From Porphyridium purpureum (Eukaryota; Rhodophyta; Bangiophyceae; Porphyridiales; Porphyridiaceae), in assembly GCA_008690995.1 (NCBI GenBank), contig VRMN01000004.1, forward strand, positions 62,001 through 126,000: 64,000 bases of DNA, read 5' to 3'. Each line of letters opens with the position of its first letter. The first letter of the stretch is position 1. The notes under the pieces were generated by a model. It searched no databases. It had not been told where the DNA came from and was given only the letters and a program-made list of their open reading frames with translations. Positions 19,891 to 29,405 of the stretch are shown here, piece by piece. The position numbers were made by a program, and so were the translations under genes.

Positions 19891-21387
19891 TCAGATGAAG
19901 AAAAGCGTGCCATCCAATAAAGGATGAATCCGCTCCGTCCAGGCGCCCTCGGCGTCGTGCTCGTGACTCGGCGCTTCATTCTCAATAGAAGCTGGGTAGC
20001 GCGAAGTAAGCACAAACATTCGCTCCGCAAGGCTTGTGGCATACATGACAGGCGCCACGACGGCTACCGCACAAGTGCTGCGAGCCCACGTAAAGCACAG
20101 ATTGAAGCACATTTGTTGCAGCTGTGCGTCGGTCGTGGGCGCCTCGTCCGCAAACACTTCGTACCGGCACGGACGTGATGCGCCGAGATTGGATCCTGCG
20201 CGACTGAGCAAATGCCAGCCACGCCGAGCGCTTGCGGTGCTCAAGCCATGGACAACAATGCCGGCCCTGAGACGAGCGGACTTCGTATGGAAGAGAACCG
20301 CGTCGTCCCTCTTCTGCACCGCGATGTACACCAGCTGGGGCTTGTACTCTGGCATGAGCTTGGCGCAGGCGCTCAGAAGCGCTTCGCGTTCATAGGCAAA
20401 TATCTGGTCTCTCGAGGACTCTTCGATGGCGTCCGTCAACAAGCCGTCCCGGAACACGACCACAATCCTCGGTGCGTGGCCGTTGCATGCTCTGTAGTAT
20501 TCTAAAGCCTTCTCAAAAAGCCTCTCGAAGCTGAGTATTCGAGTGTCACCTGCGGCGTCCTGTAAATGAGCCACAGCGTGATACCTCATGAGCGTGTGAT
20601 CATAAGTCGCTGTGAGCGCCGCCACGTTGCACAGCGAACTGCTCGTCCCGCTCGACGACGCCGCCGCACCTGATGCCGCCACAGCGCTGCCATACGGGTC
20701 GAGCTGGTCGCGTCGTTTCAGCAAAAGTTCTCTCCCGTCCTCGGCGGTCATCAACGTAGCGCCCACAAGCATGGCGGACTCGTCAAACGGCACCAGGTCG
20801 GTGCGTTCGAGTACATAGTTCAGCCCGCCGAGCTTGCTGTTCATCTGAATCACAATGTTAAGAATGTAGTGCGCGTCGATATTGTCCGTTTGCAGGTGCT
20901 TGGCGTCCATGACTTGCGTGATGACGCCGTACATCGAGTCACTGACGCGTTTGATGCTGCGATACACAGAGTCGTGTCCATCAGCGGGTTTGATCACCAG
21001 CACGAGCTGGATGCGCTGGCCTCGCTGCTCGGATTCCGTGAGCACGGACAGAAAGCCGCGGGCGATGCCATTCTGCGAGGTGTCCGCGACGCTGCGCACG
21101 CCTGGGTCCGTGCATGTCTGCAACCCCTTTGCGCGGGCGGTGTCGACGATTCTGGCCTTCAGCACTCGCAGCACGTTTTCCGGCGTTCTGGCGAGATCCA
21201 TAATGCACCACGACACCAGCGGCGGCGCGCTCTGGTAGAAGCGCGTGGAGGCACGCGCCATATCCCAGCAGCCATCTGGCGCCTCGACGCATTCAGACTC
21301 ATACCGCAAGAGCGGCACGCGCAGCTGCGCGGCCTGCACTTTCACCACGCACGTCAGCGAAACATCCTCTCGCTGCGCCGAGCCCAT
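19891..21387 (-). CDS. Argonaute-like protein, L2-MID-PIWI only, catalytically degenerate
   Basis: The 498-residue product starts at the first in-frame ATG (21387), already inside the linker-2 region (LRVPLLRYES, then GCWDMA), so N and PAZ domains are absent. The MID block keeps the guide 5'-phosphate pocket: Tyr142 and Lys146 in YRSIKRVSD, Gln158 in GVITQV and Lys185 in MNSKLGGLN; the usual Cys is Val159. In PIWI the first catalytic Asp (GADVTHP in active proteins) is Thr211 in GATLMTAE. The second is kept (Asp314 in VVFRDG). The final His (PVYYAH) is Thr451 in PVMYATSLAER. The tail GTLFFI matches the buried family C-terminus (TMYFA). Guide binding without slicing is the likely outcome. Two ACTGTAC elements lie about 100 bp upstream. 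An unseen upstream exon is possible, but the sequence there is low-complexity. Confidence 0.82.
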   Translation of the reverse strand: MGSAQREDVSLTCVVKVQAAQLRVPLLRYESECVEAPDGCWDMARASTRFYQSAPPLVSWCIMDLARTPENVLRVLKARIVDTARAKGLQTCTDPGVRSVADTSQNGIARGFLSVLTESEQRGQRIQLVLVIKPADGHDSVYRSIKRVSDSMYGVITQVMDAKHLQTDNIDAHYILNIVIQMNSKLGGLNYVLERTDLVPFDESAMLVGATLMTAEDGRELLLKRRDQLDPYGSAVAASGAAASSSGTSSSLCNVAALTATYDHTLMRYHAVAHLQDAAGDTRILSFERLFEKALEYYRACNGHAPRIVVVFRDGLLTDAIEESSRDQIFAYEREALLSACAKLMPEYKPQLVYIAVQKRDDAVLFHTKSARLRAGIVVHGLSTASARRGWHLLSRAGSNLGASRPCRYEVFADEAPTTDAQLQQMCFNLCFTWARSTCAVAVVAPVMYATSLAERMFVLTSRYPASIENEAPSHEHDAEGAWTERIHPLLDGTLFFI

Positions 21388-22690
21388 CCAAACACACCCC
21401 CCCAACCCATTCCCAGTCCCTACTCGCCCCTTACCTCCCTCCCTCGCAGTCAAACCCAGTAACCCTACGCCACCATTGCTGACACTGTACCTTACAGATC
21501 ACACACTGTACATTTCCGCTCACCCGGAACGCTCGAATTCAAACATGTAGCTCGTTTTCGGAATTCTGTGGCGTATAAATGCGGCATGCCATTGCCATCT
21601 CACAGATGACCACCCGTTTACAACACCAACCAGGACCGAAAATGAGAAGAGAACGCGGGGAAGAAAGATAAAAATAAATTAAAATAATCAATAAATTAAT
21701 ACAAAAGGACCCAAAAATAAATATCCTCCAAGGGGGGGGGGGCCGGTGTTTTCGAGGAGGGGGAAGGCGCGCGACGTGATTTGACCACGTGGTTGCGCGT
21801 CATGGCTCGGGATGGAGTGGCGAAGGGGGGAAGGAAAAGAGGGGGAGCGGAGGTACGCGTCTGTGGAGTTTGTAGGCGGCGATGTATGCGGTTTTCATAG
21901 CGTCGCGTTATGGCTTACCGCGCCGCACGACACGTTTGAGTGGTCGGAACCGCGTCGCAAAATGGTCGACACGACGCCTGCGCGCACCCGTATGAGCGCG
22001 CGTGCGATGAGGTGGTTTGTGTCTTTGGGGGGGGCGGTGGGTGAGGTGAGATGATGATGGATTTCACTGTCTGGCGGTCGGGGTGGTCTCGTGGGCTCGA
22101 TGTATACGCGTCCACGTGTGCGTCCCAAGCGCGCACAGGGTTATGTCGGAAAGGGAGAAGGGACGGGCGGAGGGAATGAATGTCGCGCCTTGAGGGCATG
22201 TGGGATTGTCGTGGGTGAGGGTTGTTACGGGTTGCTCTTTACGGTGGGAATGAATGCGTATGGCGCGGCGACGTCACATGCTACCACACAGTCGTCAACA
22301 TCGGGTGCGCAGCAGGGATGACTTCTTGCATCAAAGGGCAAACGGACAGCGGCTCAGCGTAAGCTCGTCGACAGTACGCCTAACACTGGAAGCGTCACGG
22401 TCCACACCAAGGCTATTCTTAGCCGACATCGGGCTCGCAAAACGAAAACTCAAACTACGTGGACGCGCCCGCCAGCAGTCTCCGAGTCGTTGGGTCGCAC
22501 GGACGTCCATGTATAAGGTCGCCTCCGCGTTGAGTTCACGGACGCGCCTTCTGTCCCAATCAGGAAAACTCCGACATTTCGCGCTGGTAGTCAAGACCAG
22601 TGCAGGTCGCTTCGGAGGTGTTGCGACCTGGCAACCGCAGCACAAGTCGTGGCGGCGGCGGCTGCTGTGGCGCTAGGTTTGTGCGACAAC
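21388..22690. other. Divergent spacer, Argonaute / bZIP
   Basis: This 1.3 kb holds no convincing gene. ACTGTAC occurs at 21484 and 21505. An A/T-only-like block spans 21661-21722 and is followed by an 11-base G run at 21732-21742. G-rich purine sequence continues to about 22200. I searched the minus strand for a PAZ-like exon and saw none. Confidence 0.5.
21484..21511. promoter_or_regulatory. ACTGTAC pair upstream of the Argonaute gene
   Basis: ACTGTAC lies at 21484-21490 and 21505-21511, 21 bp apart and in the same orientation, about 100 bp before the Argonaute ATG. The placement supports transcription starting here and so supports the short gene model. Confidence 0.55.
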
Positions 22691-24115
22691 ATGGACAAAC
22701 AAAGAGGCGCCACTATCTCTCCAGCGTCGCAGCCCTATGACAGAGCGCGAAGCACCACAGTACTGAACGAGGCGGGGCAGCCGTCAAGCGGACAGATCGG
22801 GCCCGTGCAGCACGCACAACCAGTGGAGCCCAAGTTCAGAGGAGACCCAATGGACGTGAGCGAGCGCATCGCGACGGGCTCGTCGACGGGCTGGTACTTG
22901 GATCGCGCACGCTCGGACTCGCTGACCATGACGCCGCACCTCAGCTCGGCCGCGGCTGCATCGCGGAGTACGGGCGCTCAGCAGGCGATGACATTGGATG
23001 GCTTGGGCCTGCACCATCTAACGGAGCGCATCAACACAAACACATCGGCAGGCTATACGGATGGCTCGGCGAACGAGGAATTTTACGACTGCACGCCGAT
23101 GGACGAGGATGAGTTCAACAGGCGGCGGCTCCGGGTGGGTGACCGTGTGGGCTCCGGTCCAATCTATGAGATTGCGCGCGCAACGCAGGAACAGTTTTCG
23201 TCGCTCGAGTCACACGGAAGTGCCCTTGGTGCAGACCTCGAGCGGGTCTTTCTGGACAACCGCGCACGACCGGTGTTCGTTTTCAATCCGGAGCTGGTCG
23301 AGAATTTTGAGAGCAACGAGCGCGCCCAGCCAATGCCCTCTCACGGCTCAGCGCCGCTAAAGTCGGGATTTTCAGGCACGCGGATGCTTTCGAACGCGAC
23401 CGAGGTGGTGCGCAACTGGGGCAAGAACGTGTCAGGTGGCGCGTCCGTATCGCAGGGCGCTTACGACTCAGCCGGCCCACACGTGCCGCAGCGGGAGAAG
23501 TATCCAGGTGCGGGTGTGCCCGAGAGCACGTGCGGCTGCGCCACGCAACCGTGCACGTCGAAAAAGTGCAATCGACTGAATAGAAGAAACCTGCTTGACC
23601 TGCGGCGGCTTGGCATGTCCTCGTCGAGGCAGTCTGGCATGGCAGTAGACGCAGTGTCTGGTGGCGGCGAGAATTCAAGCTCAAGAGGAGGTTCACGGCG
23701 TGCGAGCGGTTCGTTGAGAGCCAGCGGGTCACTCAGGGCGAGTGGTTCGCTGCGCGCTAGCGGGTCGATGCAGACCAAGCAGGTGCTCAAACTGTTGCGC
23801 AATCGGGAACATGCCGAGCGCTCACGGCAGCGCAGGGCCGCATCACTGAGCGAGTCTGAGCGTGCCAACGCAATCCTATGTGAGCGCGTGGACCAGTTGG
23901 AGCGCGACAACGAGCGCCTTGCGCTAGAACTTCGATTTTGGGACGTCACGGCCGAGCCGCTTGACCAAATCATGCACAGACTTGACGAAACGCAGCGAAA
24001 AAGGACGCGACAAGCCGCGCGATCGATAGACAAGCGCCTCTTTATGGCGCGTCTTGCACAGGGCGCCGATCCGTTCGACTTGCTTTGTGATGAGCTGTCA
24101 CGAAGAACGTTTTGA
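22691..24115 (+). CDS. bZIP transcription factor with a CXC-like cysteine motif
   Basis: The 474-residue protein starts at the first in-frame ATG (MDKQRGAT). Its C-terminal third has a bZIP: basic region LRNREHAERSRQRR (about 369-383, N-x4-A/E-x-S-R signature) and leucines at 396, 403 and 410 in heptad spacing. About 75 residues before the zipper, CGCATQPCTSKKC (281-293) has the spacing CxC-x4-C-x4-C of half a tesmin/CRC CXC repeat, though the closing CxC is missing. Between them the hexapeptide ASGSLR repeats about four times (about 338-360), preceded by Arg-Arg, giving several potential kinase sites. The N-terminal half is Ser/Thr-rich with an acidic DCTPMDEDEF block near 134-142 that could activate transcription. 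Target genes are unknown. Confidence 0.78.
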   Translation: MDKQRGATISPASQPYDRARSTTVLNEAGQPSSGQIGPVQHAQPVEPKFRGDPMDVSERIATGSSTGWYLDRARSDSLTMTPHLSSAAAASRSTGAQQAMTLDGLGLHHLTERINTNTSAGYTDGSANEEFYDCTPMDEDEFNRRRLRVGDRVGSGPIYEIARATQEQFSSLESHGSALGADLERVFLDNRARPVFVFNPELVENFESNERAQPMPSHGSAPLKSGFSGTRMLSNATEVVRNWGKNVSGGASVSQGAYDSAGPHVPQREKYPGAGVPESTCGCATQPCTSKKCNRLNRRNLLDLRRLGMSSSRQSGMAVDAVSGGGENSSSRGGSRRASGSLRASGSLRASGSLRASGSMQTKQVLKLLRNREHAERSRQRRAASLSESERANAILCERVDQLERDNERLALELRFWDVTAEPLDQIMHRLDETQRKRTRQAARSIDKRLFMARLAQGADPFDLLCDELSRRTF

Positions 24116-24406
24116 CACATCGAGGATATAGGTATATTGCGTTTTATATTTTGGTGATGGATAGGTAATGTATGTAAATTAGGAGATACCATGCGCTGTG
24201 ACGCTTCGTTTTTACTAACCTCTACCCGAGCTCTAAAGCTTCACACATCCGCTGCCGGTTTATTCTTCTGGCCCTACTCGAATTTTCTCCTCGTCCCGAA
24301 CACATGGAAACAGCAAAGAAAAAAGAAAAAGGGGAAAGCGACCATTCGCCTGCGGCCCGACCACCTCCAGCACTGGGATCTACAAATGACTACTCTACGA
24401 TCTCTT

Positions 24407-25021
24407 TCAGGGCTCCGCGACCAAATACTTCTGGTATCCCTCGGTGGCCTGCAGACGCTCCAGGTATGCGCTCAGATGGGGCAGCTTCTCCAGCACCGGG
24501 TCGAGTTCCGGGATGAACTTTCGCAGCGCGACAGTCAGGTGAACCACCGCACAATCGGCAGCCGTGAGACGATCCGCTACGAGGAACGCTGCCGTCTCGA
24601 GCAATGTGTCCAAAACCTTGAGCGAGTCGAGCGTGCTCTGTTTCGACCGGTCGATCACGAGCCCGGGACCCAGCGAGGCGTTTGCCCAGACCACCCAGCT
24701 GGAAATGGCTGCAAGTTGCGCGTCCGTCAGATCTTTAGCAGCGTAGCGCCGCTGCAGGTAGCTCAAAATTGCGGCGCTTTCGAAAATGACCTCGCCTGGG
24801 GTTTGCTCACCTGCAAGCTCCACGCACGGCACTTTTCCGAACGGGTGCGGATTCTTGGCCGGATCGCGCGTTTCCTGCGCCTGGAGATTGAGACGCACTT
24901 CTTTAAAATGTTCACCCGGCCGCAATCCGCTCTCGTGCAAGAACCAGGATACGGGCGCGGACCGCGTGCGCGACGAGACGCCGCGGTAAAACACAAAGTC
25001 CACCCCGGCGCCGCTACTCAT
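24407..25021 (-). CDS. Glutathione S-transferase family protein
   Basis: From the ATG at 25021 (MSSGAGVDFVFYRG) the protein has 204 residues, normal for a cytosolic GST. The thioredoxin-like N-domain shows NPHPFGKVPCVEL, with the cis-Pro of the GSH site, and IFESAAILSYLQRRY, the ES motif that binds the gamma-glutamyl group followed by the helix to the linker. The C-domain has VADRLTAADCAVVHLTVAL, the N-capping box/hydrophobic-staple region (S/TxxD) conserved in GSTs. A Ser near the N-terminus (GVSSRTRSAP) is the candidate catalytic residue. The class is uncertain; theta-like or EF1-gamma-like are both possible. The frame continues 29 codons upstream without another ATG. Confidence 0.85.
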   Translation of the reverse strand: MSSGAGVDFVFYRGVSSRTRSAPVSWFLHESGLRPGEHFKEVRLNLQAQETRDPAKNPHPFGKVPCVELAGEQTPGEVIFESAAILSYLQRRYAAKDLTDAQLAAISSWVVWANASLGPGLVIDRSKQSTLDSLKVLDTLLETAAFLVADRLTAADCAVVHLTVALRKFIPELDPVLEKLPHLSAYLERLQATEGYQKYLVAEP

Positions 25022-25423
25022 ACTGCACACTGCCCGGTTTTGTCGCTGCCCATGCCCCTGGCGCATGAGCTGCAACGACCTGGCTCCGCTCGCACAAGAC
25101 ACAAACATCTCGCCTTGCGCTGTCCGCAGATACCCGCCAACACGTTGCGTCTACTCGCGAACCTTCGACTGCCGACCACCTAGCGAGGTGGCGATTGAAC
25201 GAGACCAAGGCGACAGAAAAGAAGATTTACAGCTCGTGTGATGCGGAGGATTTCTGGAACCAGTGCGGCAGCGACGCGCGAGCGTCACGAGTAACAGCAC
25301 CGCTACTTCATCTCGTTGGGCTGCCTCGGACCTGCAGAGTGCGCACCAAGTAAAGATGTCGACATGCGTCCGGAAAGGGTTGTGCTCTGTTTACGAGCCC
25401 AGGCATTGACATGGTTCCACAAA
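25022..25423. other. Spacer between GST and the leucine-rich-repeat gene
   Basis: This 402 bp holds the presumed promoter of the GST gene and the 3' end of the next minus-strand gene. No gene, repeat or GTACAGT element was seen. Confidence 0.4.
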
Positions 25424-26266
25424 CTACGCTCGCCCGGCTCCTGGGTACCGATCTAAGGGGTATACACAGTGTTTGCCGAGCACGCGCAAGCCACCGATGG
25501 CGTCGAGGCCTGCCTGACTGATAGCGTTGCCTTGCACATTGGCAAACCAGAAGGCGCCGCCGATACGCTCATTCTCCTGCATGCCCTGCGCGAAAGCGCG
25601 CGCGCCAGCATCCTGCAGCCCGGTGCCCTTGATTGTTTGATGCATAAGGTAGAGCGTGGTCACTGACCGGTTGCTCGCCAACAGCTTGCGCAGTGCCTCA
25701 CCGGAGCCCGCACCGAGTGCGTTCCGAATAAGGCTAATGACGCGTACTTGGCATTGAGCGTTCCTGGCTAGTGCGGTCGCGAGATACGCCATGCCAACGT
25801 CCCCTATTAGATTGTCGCAGATAATCAGTTCTTCTAGCGTCGAATTCTTCTCGAGCCCGCTCGCCAAGATACGTGCTCCGGCATCGCCAATCTCATTTCC
25901 GTCCAGATTCAATGCTTGCAAGCGACACGCACTGCTCTGCAACGCCCGTGCCACGTGCTCCATTGCACTGTCTCCAAGCCGCTGCCCGCCAAGGTACAAT
26001 GTCTGCTTGTGAGCCCACTCGCGTTCCACGTCGGGACTGACGCTGCAGCGAAACTGCGCAGCCGCAACTCGCACTCCGGGATCCGTTCTGCGCTGCGAGG
26101 CGCACGACAGAGACGCAGCGCCTGTGCCAAGTGATGGAAATCCAAATGCATTCATCTTCTCGCCGAGCAGCGACCGCACTGTCTGATACGAAAACGTCCT
26201 TCTTGGACTTTTACGCTTTCCAGGCACTGCCGAAAGTATCCCGGCACAAAGGGCCCCGGCGCTCAT
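25424..26266 (-). CDS. Leucine-rich-repeat protein of ribonuclease-inhibitor type
   Basis: The 280-residue protein carries at least four repeats of the RI/NLRC3 kind. LQALNLDGNEIGDAGARILASGL is the clearest, followed by LEELIICDNLIGDVGMAYLATAL, and a partly degenerate VRVISLIRNALGAGSGEALRKLL. Each has the LxxLxLxxNxIGDxGxxxLA pattern. The first 75 residues (MSAGALCAGIL onward) have no repeat and start with a short hydrophobic stretch. The family mediates protein binding and the partner cannot be told. The protein is short for a complete horseshoe, so it may form a small arc or be a remnant of a longer gene. Confidence 0.75.
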   Translation of the reverse strand: MSAGALCAGILSAVPGKRKSPRRTFSYQTVRSLLGEKMNAFGFPSLGTGAASLSCASQRRTDPGVRVAAAQFRCSVSPDVEREWAHKQTLYLGGQRLGDSAMEHVARALQSSACRLQALNLDGNEIGDAGARILASGLEKNSTLEELIICDNLIGDVGMAYLATALARNAQCQVRVISLIRNALGAGSGEALRKLLASNRSVTTLYLMHQTIKGTGLQDAGARAFAQGMQENERIGGAFWFANVQGNAISQAGLDAIGGLRVLGKHCVYPLDRYPGAGRA

Positions 26267-27697
26267 TAGCTGGCTTTCACCGCACAGCGAGCGGCCTTTA
26301 CTTTGCAGGAACCATTAGATTTCGTGCTCACGATGCCTCTGCGTGTGAGTCTGCAGTCAAACCGGTATGACAGCCGAAAAAGGCTGCGCTTTTTATCTGT
26401 TCTCCAGTCCTGCACGCAGATTTTGCCGCAATTCACTGGTCCTCGCTTTCGAAAACCATATTCAAATACTAGCTTGGGGAGAACCAACTTACCAGCGCTC
26501 TTTCACGCAGCTGCTCGTGCTTCCTTTCAAGGGCATCATCCTGTCTTCACACGTCCCAACGTCCATCCAAAGCTCGCTGATGTTCAGTCTCATAAGATAT
26601 AGTCTGTTCCAGACCACGTAACTTTGCTGCTATCGTCTTTTCTCTACCCCATGCGACGACGACTTCTTACATGCCATATCCACTGTTGCTTATTCTTCCA
26701 GGGTATGAACCGTCACGTGCTTGACGACGGCGAACAGGCCAAGAATGGGGCTGGTCAAGCTCGCCTGTGCTGAGCCAGGCAGCTTCACAAATGCGCCATT
26801 GCACCCCTTACAAAACAGTGTTGGGCCCGTGAAGCTGACGTTCTTGATTGAGCCGCTGCATGAAATAATTCCCAGAGATTAGCCGCAGGAGGCCAGTAAC
26901 CACGCAACGGTTCAAAAAGACGAAACTCCACGCCAGCGCATTTTCGCGTACCCCTGGGGCAATCGAGCGCATTGGGCCATGAACTCAGACGCCTTCACTT
27001 TTCGGTAAAGATGGTGCCCGCAGCACGGAGCCTCGACTACGGATCGCTAGACACGATACCATGGCCTTATTCGTTGCAAGTGGCAACGTGCCCCCGCAAG
27101 GATGAGGCACAAGATGCATACTTCCGAATTTGATATTCGACGGCGCTTGAGAATCAAGCCGCCGTGCCTTGTACAATATATACGTGCCGACTCGAAATGG
27201 TCTGGGAGAGCTCCGCAGCCTGGATACCCTGGTCCGCCTCTGCTCTCGCGACTAGGCCTGCTATGCGGATCGAAGCGCGGTTTGGCGCATCCAACGGAGC
27301 ATACCGAGAGAGGAAGCCCGTCTTCCATGCGGTGCTCAATCCTCATAAAATTAGCTCGTCTCCAAACAGCAATAGTACCCGTGCACGCATCGATAGGGCC
27401 GCTGTGATTCATGCCATGACAACAAGTGTCGCGCCGGTGTACGTTCTCCTTGCATATCATGCAGTCCTGCACCGGGGCTGGGGCATTTGACGTCATATCA
27501 AAGTCCGTATGGGGATTGCCGCTGCGACTAGATCTCACTGCTGCGGAGCGCTCGCCTGCGCAGAGCGACGTCGCAAAAGCGGTCGATTTCTTGCGTTCGT
27601 AACCACTGCACCCGGTGACGAAGGTTGAAGAGGGTGCCGACTCCAGCGCATAATTCTCCGCTCACGGGCTTTGATGCTGCTTGGCGAGTCGCGGAGG
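26267..27697. other. 1.4 kb without a recognisable gene
   Basis: Only short frames occur. The longest, on the minus strand at 27047-27538 (163 codons), has several Cys and His but no pattern I recognise as a domain, and I do not call it. No promoter heptamers were seen. Confidence 0.4.
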
Positions 27698-28825
27698 TCA
27701 CACGCCTGGATTAGCAGGAGCGCCATTCAGAAAGGCTAGGATTTGAGGGAACAATTCATCTTGCAGAGCGTCTGACGTGTTGAGCAGCTGGTGCGTGGCG
27801 CCGGGGACGATGACTTTGGTCATATTCGGCAGCAAGCCACGCGGCGCATCAGAGCTGGCCTCGATGACCTGCATATTGTACTGCCACCACACCGTGTTAT
27901 CGGCGTCACCCTGAATCACAAACACGCGAAGCGGAATGGGCTCGAACGAGTGTACACGGTGGTCAAATGCGTATACCGCGCGTACCCAGTCAAGCATCAC
28001 GCGGTTGCTCTGGTACGCGTCAAAAGTCTCAAAAGACTTGAAGCGCTCGTCGACGCGCTTTTCGGGAGCGCGCGCCGACACGAACGTCAGAATCGGGTGC
28101 AGAATAAGACCGCATTTGGACAAGTGCCACTTAATAAACCGGATGAGCGGCGCAACAAACACCAATCTCTCAAAATGCTCAGCAAGCTGCGCTTCGCCGT
28201 CTGGCTGCCCAAGAAATGTCTGCGAGAATTGCATGATTGCCGAACAACCCGTACTGTGTGCGACGGCCTTCCAAGGCCGCCGAAACACCGCCGGGTCCAC
28301 CGTGCGTGCCACGCGCATGACGTGCGCCAGCGCGTCGCTGTATTGGCCAAAATCATCGATACTGCAGGGCACTCCAGACGACAGACCGTGTCCAGGCAAA
28401 TCAAATGCAATGACCGAATATGTTCTCGGCACGAGAAGCGCCTTGATAACATCCTGGAAGGTGCCCGTGTGGTCATTGTATCCGTGCAGAACCAGCACAG
28501 GCGCCGCGTCGCCAATAGCGTCCCCGTTTTTCGCCACCCACTTGAAGATTTGCACCACGACAAGATACGACCCCGTCTCGACGTATCCGCGCCTGTACAG
28601 CAGAGACCCGGCGCCGCTAGACGCCTCGTCGCTGATATCTGACGCGCGCAGGTGGTAGGTAGCGAGGTACGCGTCATCCTGCCATAAGCTTGACGCCGCG
28701 AGGTCCTCATAATCGCACTCCTCGAGCCGCACCTTTTGCGCGGCTGACTTACACGCCAGCAGCGCCTCGTCTGTGCGTGGCTCACACGCAACGCCTCCAC
28801 TGCACATGGGACAATACACTGGCAT
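27698..28825 (-). CDS. Alpha/beta hydrolase, monoacylglycerol-lipase-like (serine aminopeptidase S33 fold)
   Basis: From the first in-frame ATG (28825) the protein has 375 residues. VLVLHGYNDHTGTF is the oxyanion strand-loop (HG), and VIAFDLPGHGLSSG is the hallmark DxxGHG block of MAGL-like enzymes. The nucleophile elbow is AHSTGC, with Ala for the usual first Gly. The acid is in FVIQGDADNTVWW and the catalytic His in VIVPGATHQLLN. An N-terminal extension of about 100 residues begins MPVYCPMCSGGVAC, whose Cys pairs could bind metal. The substrate is probably a lipid ester. The frame continues 76 codons upstream but without ATG. Confidence 0.82.
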   Translation of the reverse strand: MPVYCPMCSGGVACEPRTDEALLACKSAAQKVRLEECDYEDLAASSLWQDDAYLATYHLRASDISDEASSGAGSLLYRRGYVETGSYLVVVQIFKWVAKNGDAIGDAAPVLVLHGYNDHTGTFQDVIKALLVPRTYSVIAFDLPGHGLSSGVPCSIDDFGQYSDALAHVMRVARTVDPAVFRRPWKAVAHSTGCSAIMQFSQTFLGQPDGEAQLAEHFERLVFVAPLIRFIKWHLSKCGLILHPILTFVSARAPEKRVDERFKSFETFDAYQSNRVMLDWVRAVYAFDHRVHSFEPIPLRVFVIQGDADNTVWWQYNMQVIEASSDAPRGLLPNMTKVIVPGATHQLLNTSDALQDELFPQILAFLNGAPANPGV

Positions 28826-29405
28826 TGCCTGTTGGCTGTTGGCACCGGACCGCGCGCGCTTGCTGTACGTGCGTCGTGCGCCAGCCTCGTCAACCCCCGC
28901 CCGTAGCACAGGGATGCTCTTCGAGCTCCTGCGCAGCCGAGCACCAACAGGGGCTAAGTTTATAACTAGAACTTGAGAGGCAACGACGACGCACGTGCCG
29001 CTGAACGTGCCGTTGAACGAGGACAGGTACGTTTGGCGGGGCGACAATGCCACAGGGTGTCAGGACTGCGGTTTCCACTTCTAGCAGATGGAAATGAAAG
29101 AAAGGATAAATTTGCGCAAAATCCTGTGCATGTGCACCAGGAAGCCCGCATGCCACTTCTCGATCGGCGTTTGGTCGGAGATGGAACAAGGCAAAGAAGA
29201 TGAAAAAGCAAAAAAACAAACAAACAGCAAAACAATAAGACAAAGGCATGATGGACTGAAATCTATGGACTGGTGCGGCCGCGTGCCAGTCTTCCAACAG
29301 CAGCCTTATTCCTGCACTGCTCTACTCTACTCTTGTCTCTGGTCTGCCTCTGCGAGTGAGAATCGAGTCAATCAAGGACGCACAACGAGATAGCTTCGCG
29401 CAGGA
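28826..29405. other. Spacer upstream of the alpha/beta hydrolase
   Basis: This 580 bp includes the open frame preceding the hydrolase ATG and an A-rich stretch at 29195-29235. It also holds the 3' end of the mannosylglycerate synthase gene. No other gene was seen. Confidence 0.4.

Noticed and set aside
24191-25183. 330-codon plus-strand frame over the GST gene
   Set aside because: It is antisense to a clear GST and has no domain; the opposite strand explains the open frame.
27047-27538. 163-codon minus-strand frame with several Cys and His
   Set aside because: Cys/His spacing fits no zinc-finger pattern I know, codon use is weak and no promoter element is near.
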